Source of the DNA: Comamonas sp. Y33R10-2
GTDB lineage: Bacteria; Pseudomonadota; Gammaproteobacteria; Burkholderiales; Burkholderiaceae_C
Assembly: GCF_019355935.1 (NCBI RefSeq)
Contig: NZ_CP079925.1
Coordinates: 3,162,001-3,226,000, forward strand
Direction of reading: 5' to 3'
Length of the DNA: 64,000 nucleotides
In this document: positions 59,311 through 64,000 of the stretch, piece by piece
Layout of the letters: the number at the start of each line of letters is the position of its first letter
Position numbering within the stretch: the first letter of the stretch is position 1
Program-made: the position numbers and the translations under genes
Notes under the pieces: generated by a model
Database searches by the model: none
The model's input: only the letters and a program-made list of their open reading frames with translations
Told to the model about the DNA's origin: nothing

Positions 59311-60624
59311 TTAGCTGCAGCTGCGAGCTTTCACGTTCTTTTCTTTGGCGTACTTTTCCGCAAACTCTTTGTAAAGCGGATCCACCATGGACTTGTCGGC
59401 CTGATACCAATCAGACGTCACCTTGAACTTGCTGCCGTCCCATGTCGCGATACGTGCCCAGTCGGCGCCCAAGTGGTTTTCACAGCTGGTTTTGAAGGGG
59501 CGAATGATCTTGCCAAAGCCCAACTCATTCAAGCGCTCTTGCGTCATGTTCAGGTTCTCCAGGCCCCAACGAACTTGCTCGGGTGTCATGGATTTACCCT
59601 TGCCGTATTTGTCTTGTGCAGTGCGAATGGCTTCGACTTGCAGCATGGCAATCATCATGCCGCGGGTGTGTGCCAACTGGCCCAGCTCTTTGGCGTCTTT
59701 GGCCGTGCCTTGGCCTTTGTCATAAAGCATGGCCTTGACGTCGGCATGCACCTTGTCGCTCTCTGCCGTGTTGTGGATGGTCACGGTGTTGTAACCCTTG
59801 GCACCAGCGCCAATGTCTTTCACATCATGGTCAGAGCCGCCCCACCACACGGCGTACATCTTCTCGCGCGGATAGCCGGTGGCCTGCGCCTCACGCACAG
59901 CAGTCGGCGTCATCACGCCTGCAGACCACAGCAGCACATAGTCAGGGCGGTTTTGACGAATCTGCAGCCAAGTGGATTTCTGCTCCACGCCGGGGGCCGT
60001 TACGGGCAGTTTGATCAACTCAAAACCATCCTTGGCGGCGCGCTTTTCAAGTAGAGGAATAGGCTCTTTGCCATAAGGCGAGTCGTGATAGACAAGGGCA
60101 ATCTTCTTACCTTTGAGACTGCCTTTTTCCTTCTTCAAAATGTCTTGAATGATGGAGTCAGCGGCTGTCCAGTAGTTGCCCAGTAGTGGGAAATTCCACT
60201 CGAAGACCTTGCCGTCAACCGACTGCGACAGGCCATAGCCGGGCGTCACCACGGGCACCTTGTCGCCGGGGGCTTTGTCTGTTACGGCGAAGGTGATGCC
60301 GGTGGATTGGGTATCAAAGCCTGAAGCACCGCCGTCTTTGTTTTTCAGGCGCTCGTAACACTCCACGCCCTTGGCGGTGTCATACGCTGTTTCGCACTCT
60401 TCAAACTTGATCTTCACGCCGTTGATGCCGCCCTTGGCGTTGACCAGCTTCAGGTAGTCCTGCTTGCCATCAGCCCATGGAATGCCTAGCGGTGCAAACT
60501 GCCCCGTGCGGTACACCAGCAACGGCACAAACTGTTCCTGAGCCTGCACGGCGGGCGAGGCCACCAAGGCCCCCATACCTGCAGCCACGCAAGCGGCAGC
60601 AATCGCAACTTTCTTGAACATCAT
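59311..60624 (-). CDS. livK: branched-chain-type ABC transporter substrate-binding protein LivK
   Basis: A 437-residue receptor (longer than the about 370 usual for LivK) with a Sec signal (FKKVAIAAACVAAGMGALVA, cut near AVQA). The type I receptor pattern is seen in FVPLLVYRTGQFAPLGIPWA, VNAKGGINGVKIKFEECETA, YHDSPYGKEPIPLLEKRAAK and VLLWSAGVMTPTAVREAQAT. The larger size fits receptors for aromatic or amide substrates. The start is ATG 60624 or 60621 behind AAGGAGA. Neighbouring CoA ligases suggest a carboxylic acid ligand, not an amino acid. Confidence 0.92.
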   Translation of the reverse strand: MMFKKVAIAAACVAAGMGALVASPAVQAQEQFVPLLVYRTGQFAPLGIPWADGKQDYLKLVNAKGGINGVKIKFEECETAYDTAKGVECYERLKNKDGGASGFDTQSTGITFAVTDKAPGDKVPVVTPGYGLSQSVDGKVFEWNFPLLGNYWTAADSIIQDILKKEKGSLKGKKIALVYHDSPYGKEPIPLLEKRAAKDGFELIKLPVTAPGVEQKSTWLQIRQNRPDYVLLWSAGVMTPTAVREAQATGYPREKMYAVWWGGSDHDVKDIGAGAKGYNTVTIHNTAESDKVHADVKAMLYDKGQGTAKDAKELGQLAHTRGMMIAMLQVEAIRTAQDKYGKGKSMTPEQVRWGLENLNMTQERLNELGFGKIIRPFKTSCENHLGADWARIATWDGSKFKVTSDWYQADKSMVDPLYKEFAEKYAKEKNVKARSCS

Positions 60625-60717
60625 CGACGGTCTCCTTGGGTTGTATGGGACGCTGTCCCGGTTGCAGGCACTCTGCGGTGTCTTGAAGAAACGAAAAAAA
60701 TCTTGATCAGGCATGAA

Positions 60718-60802
60718 CCAGCTCAGAGGCACCAAGCAAGAGCCGCCTCGCGGCGATGGTGCCGTCCCCCTTTGGGGGAAGCCGCAAAGCGGCACAGGGG
60801 GG
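60718..60802 (-). repeat. stop-abutting intergenic repeat, copy E (after livM)
   Basis: ACCAAGCAAGAGCCGCCTCG, then CCGTCCCCCTTTGGGGGAAG and GCCGCAAAGCGGC, GGGGGG. It lies between livM and livK, ending 4 bases from the livM stop. The left TAAAACTGG block is not present. Confidence 0.75.
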
Positions 60803-60805
60803 TTA

Positions 60806-61870
60806 TTAATGCGGGAAAGGCCAGACGCGCAGTTTTTGTCTAGCGGTCGCCCAGAGTTTGGCTAATCCATGCGGCTCCACAATCAGGAAGAACACGATCA
60901 GCGCACCAAAAATCATGTGCTCCAGATAGGTGGCTGTAGCGGTTGAAAGCGGCAGGCCCAGCCAATGTGGAACTTGGTTGAGCAGCAGCGGTAGCAGCAC
61001 GAAAAAGGCTGCGCCAAAGATGCTGCCAACGATAGAGCCCAAGCCGCCAATAATGATCATGAACAGCAGCTGCAGCGAACGATCCAAGCTGAAAGCTGCG
61101 GGCTCCCAAGCCCCCAGGTGCACAAAGCCCCAGAGCGCACCGGCCACACCCACGATGAAGCTGCTGACGGCAAAGGCAGAGAGCTTGGCGTAGGTGGGGC
61201 GAATGCCGATGACGGCGGCGGCCACATCCATGTCGCGCATTGCCATCCATTCACGGCCTACCGAGCTGCGCACCAGATTTTTAGCAGCCAGTCCCAGCAC
61301 GCAAAGCAAGGCCAGGCAAAGCAGATATTTCTCCATGGGCGTGTCGATGGCCCAGCCCGCAATGGCCAGTGGTTTGGCGCTCACCGAGCCGGACGATGAG
61401 TTGTTCGTCACCCATGCTGCGCGGGTAGCGAGCCAGTCCACAAAGAACTGAGCGGCTAGCGTTGCCACAGCCAAGTACAGGCCGCGAATGCGCAGACTGG
61501 GTAGGCCAAAAAAGATACCAAAAACCATAGCTACCAGCCCGCCACCAATAAGGGCTACCAGCAAAGGCATGCCTTCAATGCGCGCTTGCAGGTTGTAGGC
61601 TGCATAGGCGCCGACGGCCATGAAAGCCGCGGTGCCTAGAGAGATCTGACCGCAGTAGCCGACCAGAATATTGAGCCCCAGCGCGGCCAGCGACATGATT
61701 ACAAAGGGGATCAGAATGGCCTGAAACGTGTAGTCGCTGGCGATGAAAGGAATGGCCAGAAATGCAAAGGCCAGCACCAGCACAATCGCCCAGCGGTCTT
61801 GCGCCACGCCAAAGATCTGCTGGTCTGCCGCGTAGCTGGTCTTGAACTGCCCGTTTTCACGATAAAACAT
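60806..61870 (-). CDS. livM: branched-chain-type ABC transporter permease LivM
   Basis: A 354-residue inner-membrane permease with about ten hydrophobic segments, starting DRWAIVLVLAFAFLAIPFIA. The LivM-family EAA-like coupling motif VGREWMAMRDMDVAAAVIGI and the motif GYCGQISLGTAAFMAVGAY are present, with GLGSIVGSIFGAAFFVLLPL near the C terminus. It follows livH by 17 bases and is translated from ATG 61870 behind GGACTG. It works with LivH and the ATPases LivG and LivF. Confidence 0.95.
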   Translation of the reverse strand: MFYRENGQFKTSYAADQQIFGVAQDRWAIVLVLAFAFLAIPFIASDYTFQAILIPFVIMSLAALGLNILVGYCGQISLGTAAFMAVGAYAAYNLQARIEGMPLLVALIGGGLVAMVFGIFFGLPSLRIRGLYLAVATLAAQFFVDWLATRAAWVTNNSSSGSVSAKPLAIAGWAIDTPMEKYLLCLALLCVLGLAAKNLVRSSVGREWMAMRDMDVAAAVIGIRPTYAKLSAFAVSSFIVGVAGALWGFVHLGAWEPAAFSLDRSLQLLFMIIIGGLGSIVGSIFGAAFFVLLPLLLNQVPHWLGLPLSTATATYLEHMIFGALIVFFLIVEPHGLAKLWATARQKLRVWPFPH

Positions 61871-61887
61871 GTGTCAGTCCTTTTCGT

Positions 61888-62817
61888 TCAGACGCGGTCA
61901 ATGATCTTGTCCCCAAACAAACCTTGGGGGCGTACAAGAAGAAAGCACAGAGCCAGTCCATAAGCAAACCAAGTCTCAATGCCGCCGCCCACCATGGGGC
62001 CGATATAGACCTCGGAGAGCTTCTCACCCACACCAATAATCAGGCCACCGATGATGGCGCCGGGCAGTGAGGTCAGGCCGCCCAGAATCACCACAGGCAA
62101 GGCTTTCAGCGCGACCAGTGACAGCGAGTACTGCACACCCAGTTTGCTGCCCCAGATGATGCCGACCACCAGCGCCACACCGCCAGCCACCGACCAGACA
62201 ATGACCCAGATGCGCGACAGAGGAATGCCGATGGACTGCGCGGCCTGATGGTCATCCGCCACAGCGCGCAGGGCGCGGCCGGTCTTGGTTTTTTGGAAAA
62301 AGATACTCAGACAAATTACCAGCACAGCGGCAATGCAGGCCGCGTACAAATCTTCCAAACTGATCATCACGCCGCCGGGAATCAGTCCATCCATGATGAA
62401 GATTGGATCTTTGGGCATGCCCACATCAATCTTGTAGACCTCGCTGCCAAAAATCATGGGGCCCAGACCATCGAGCAGGTAAGCAATGCCCAGCGTAGCC
62501 ATTAGCAAGGTGATGGGCTCTTGATTGACGAGGTGGCGCAGAGCCAGTCTCTCAATCAGCCAAGCGACCACCACCATGAGCGCCAGCGTGACGATGATGG
62601 CCAGTAGATTGCCCAGCCAGCCCGGCTCCATACCCAGCCAGCCGGGAATCCACTGCGAAAAACGCGCCATGGTCAGCGCTGAGAAAAGCACCATTGCGCC
62701 CTGCGCAAAGTTGAAGACGCCCGAGGCTTTGAAGATCAGCACAAAGCCAATGGCGATCAGCGCATACAGCGTGCCCACCATAAGGCCGCCGAACAAGGTT
62801 TCAAGGAAAAATCCCAT
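61888..62817 (-). CDS. livH: branched-chain-type ABC transporter permease LivH
   Basis: A 309-residue permease with about eight transmembrane segments: FLETLFGGLMVGTLYALIAI first. The LivH motif FNFAQGAMVLFSALTMARF and the coupling loop TKTGRALRAVADDHQAAQSI are visible, as is GGLTSLPGAIIGGLIIGVGE. It starts 11 bases from livG and 17 bases before livM, so the three are one transcript. Confidence 0.95.
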   Translation of the reverse strand: MGFFLETLFGGLMVGTLYALIAIGFVLIFKASGVFNFAQGAMVLFSALTMARFSQWIPGWLGMEPGWLGNLLAIIVTLALMVVVAWLIERLALRHLVNQEPITLLMATLGIAYLLDGLGPMIFGSEVYKIDVGMPKDPIFIMDGLIPGGVMISLEDLYAACIAAVLVICLSIFFQKTKTGRALRAVADDHQAAQSIGIPLSRIWVIVWSVAGGVALVVGIIWGSKLGVQYSLSLVALKALPVVILGGLTSLPGAIIGGLIIGVGEKLSEVYIGPMVGGGIETWFAYGLALCFLLVRPQGLFGDKIIDRV

Positions 62818-62828
62818 GCTCTGCTCCT

Positions 62829-63614
62829 TTAGTGACTGGAGCCGAGGTAAGCCCGGATCACGTCTTCGTTGTTGCGTACTTCATCGGGTGTGCCGTCGCC
62901 GATCTTTTTGCCGTAGTCCAGCACCACCACGCGGTCCGAGATGTCCATCACCACACCCATGTCGTGCTCGATAAGAACGATGGTGGTGCTGAACTCTTCA
63001 TTCACATCGAGGATGAAGCGGCACATGTCCTGCTTTTCTTCCACGTTCATTCCGGCCATGGGCTCGTCCAGCAGCAGCACCTGCGGCTCCATGGCGAGGG
63101 CTCGGCCTAGATCAACGCGCTTTTGCAAGCCATAGGGAAGCTGGCCCACAGGGGTCTTGCGCCAAGCCTGAATTTCAAGAAAGTCGATGATATGTTCAAC
63201 AAACTCGCGGTGCTGCATTTCCTCGCGCTGAGCAGGCCCCAGTCGCAATGCCTGCATAAGGATGTTGCTCTTAATTTTGAGATTGCGGCCAGTCATGATG
63301 TTGTCGATCACGCTCATGCCTTTGAACAGCGCCAAGTTCTGAAAGGTGCGCGCCACACCCATCTCAGCCACCTGTCGGCTATTCATGTGACTAAAGGTCT
63401 GACCGCGAAAAGTGATGGACCCTTCGGACGGTGTGTAGACACCGTTGATGCAGTTGAGCATGGAGCTTTTGCCCGCGCCGTTGGGGCCGATGATGGCGCG
63501 GATTTCATGCTCTTTGACGTTGAAAGAAATATCGGTCAGCGCCTTCACACCACCAAAGCGCAGACTGATGTTTTTGATGTCTAAAACCACGTCGCCAGCC
63601 GTTTTTGTATTCAT
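62829..63614 (-). CDS. livG: branched-chain-type ABC transporter ATPase LivG
   Basis: A 261-residue ATPase of the LivG type. Walker A IGPNGAGKSSMLNCINGVYT is at about 38. The signature is replaced by LPYGLQKRVDLGRALA, normal for LivG (YGxQ in place of SGGQ). Walker B is VLLLDEPMAGMNVEE and the H-loop VLIEHDMGVVMDIS. It lies 11 bases from the AMP-binding ligase gene, so the operon is compact there. Confidence 0.95.
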   Translation of the reverse strand: MNTKTAGDVVLDIKNISLRFGGVKALTDISFNVKEHEIRAIIGPNGAGKSSMLNCINGVYTPSEGSITFRGQTFSHMNSRQVAEMGVARTFQNLALFKGMSVIDNIMTGRNLKIKSNILMQALRLGPAQREEMQHREFVEHIIDFLEIQAWRKTPVGQLPYGLQKRVDLGRALAMEPQVLLLDEPMAGMNVEEKQDMCRFILDVNEEFSTTIVLIEHDMGVVMDISDRVVVLDYGKKIGDGTPDEVRNNEDVIRAYLGSSH

Positions 63615-63625
63615 GACAATTCCTC

Positions 63626-64000
63626 TCAGGCGGCTGCTTTGGCGCTAGTGGGATGGATGCTCGCATCCACGATGGACAGCGTGGCACTGACGCTGCCCGT
63701 GCGGCCGTCTTCAAACTTCACCACGGTCTCGATGAACTGCTCTTTTTTGCCGGTGTACAGCGCATCAATCAGCACGCCATATTTATCTGCAATGAAGTTG
63801 CGGCGCACTTTGCGGGTGCGAGTCAGCTCGTCGTCGTCGGGGTCTAGCTCTTTATGCAGCACCAAAAAGCGGGCCACTTGGGTATCGGCCATGCCGGGCT
63901 CGCTGGCCAAATCGGCGTTGACTTGGCCAATGCAGTCGGCGATCAACTCAAGCACCTTGGCTTTGCTGGCCAGATCGACATAGCCGCCATAGGGCAGGCC
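63626..64000 (-). CDS. long-chain AMP-binding CoA ligase, C-terminal part (cut by window)
   Basis: The visible 124 residues, starting at the right edge with GLPYGGYVDLASKAKV, form the C-terminal end of an AMP-binding acyl-CoA synthetase: VARFLVLHKELDPDDDELTR, TRKVRRNFIADKYGVLIDAL and a C-terminal VSATLSIVDAS. The C-terminal domain of long-chain synthetases often ends with this TRTRKVRRNFI pattern. The N-terminal part, including the AMP motif, lies outside. It is the first visible gene of the liv cluster and so a fatty or aromatic acid ligase. Confidence 0.85.
   Translation of the reverse strand, partial: GLPYGGYVDLASKAKVLELIADCIGQVNADLASEPGMADTQVARFLVLHKELDPDDDELTRTRKVRRNFIADKYGVLIDALYTGKKEQFIETVVKFEDGRTGSVSATLSIVDASIHPTSAKAAA

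Overview
The window comes from a high-GC betaproteobacterium, most likely a Comamonas-like member of the Comamonadaceae. Indicators are the alpha ribosomal operon followed by an initiator tRNA, two Bug-type (tripartite tricarboxylate) solute receptors, DUF1840, DUF3297 and DUF3567 proteins typical of this group, pilT-pilU, a Liv transporter embedded among CoA-ligase genes, and several families of short intergenic repeats. No sequence search was run, so the taxonomic call is inference from gene content and style.

Layout. 1-2852: end of the alpha operon (rpsK partial, rpsD, rpoA, rplQ) and an initiator tRNA-Met. 3041-7046: a nucleotide-domain-only Hsp70-like protein, rsmI, and the yraN-diaA-dolP-like block. 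7120-11266: a beta-hydroxyacid dehydrogenase, pilU, pilT and the divergent PLP-binding YggS gene. 11510-16558: a GNAT/Rnk-like fusion, an exported FKBP, norR divergent from hmp with three NorR-type sites and a sigma-54 promoter between them, and a DUF3297 gene. 16700-25579: DUF445 membrane protein, a Fur-box-preceded TonB receptor and siderophore-binding protein with a structured 5' leader, D-serine dehydratase with a coupled small gene, and an orphan glcD. 25758-36869: SF1 helicase, LysR regulator, purU, a PAS-GGDEF-EAL protein, ChaN lipoprotein, small membrane and excalibur proteins, DUF3567, a TonB-like DUF3108 protein and an IclR regulator. 36978-48300: FAH-family hydrolase, TraB/GumN protein, Bug receptor, GNAT, zinc-ribbon protein, diguanylate cyclase, molybdopterin oxidoreductase, Liv-type receptor, M20 amidohydrolase and a bacterial acyl-CoA-binding protein. 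48371-52510: 2-oxoglutarate/Fe(II) oxygenase divergent from a three-gene ABC importer with a good sigma-54 promoter. 52603-56700: EptA-type phosphoethanolamine transferase, a hypothetical protein, DUF1840 and a second Bug receptor. 56960-64000: a leftward operon of AMP-binding ligase (cut by the window edge), livG, livH, livM, livK, livF and a PaaK-like CoA ligase.

The most noteworthy features are not a single large new system but: (i) a repeat that sits against the stop codon of five leftward genes; (ii) a MITE-like pair with terminal inverted repeats TAGGGTCTGTTGAGA; (iii) a second hairpin repeat near the GNAT/Rnk fusion and the siderophore locus; (iv) the acetyltransferase/Rnk-like fusion itself; (v) regulatory architecture readable from sequence for norR-hmp, the ABC importer, the acyl-CoA-binding protein and the IclR/FAH pair; and (vi) the Liv transporter/two-CoA-ligase operon, whose substrate is unknown.
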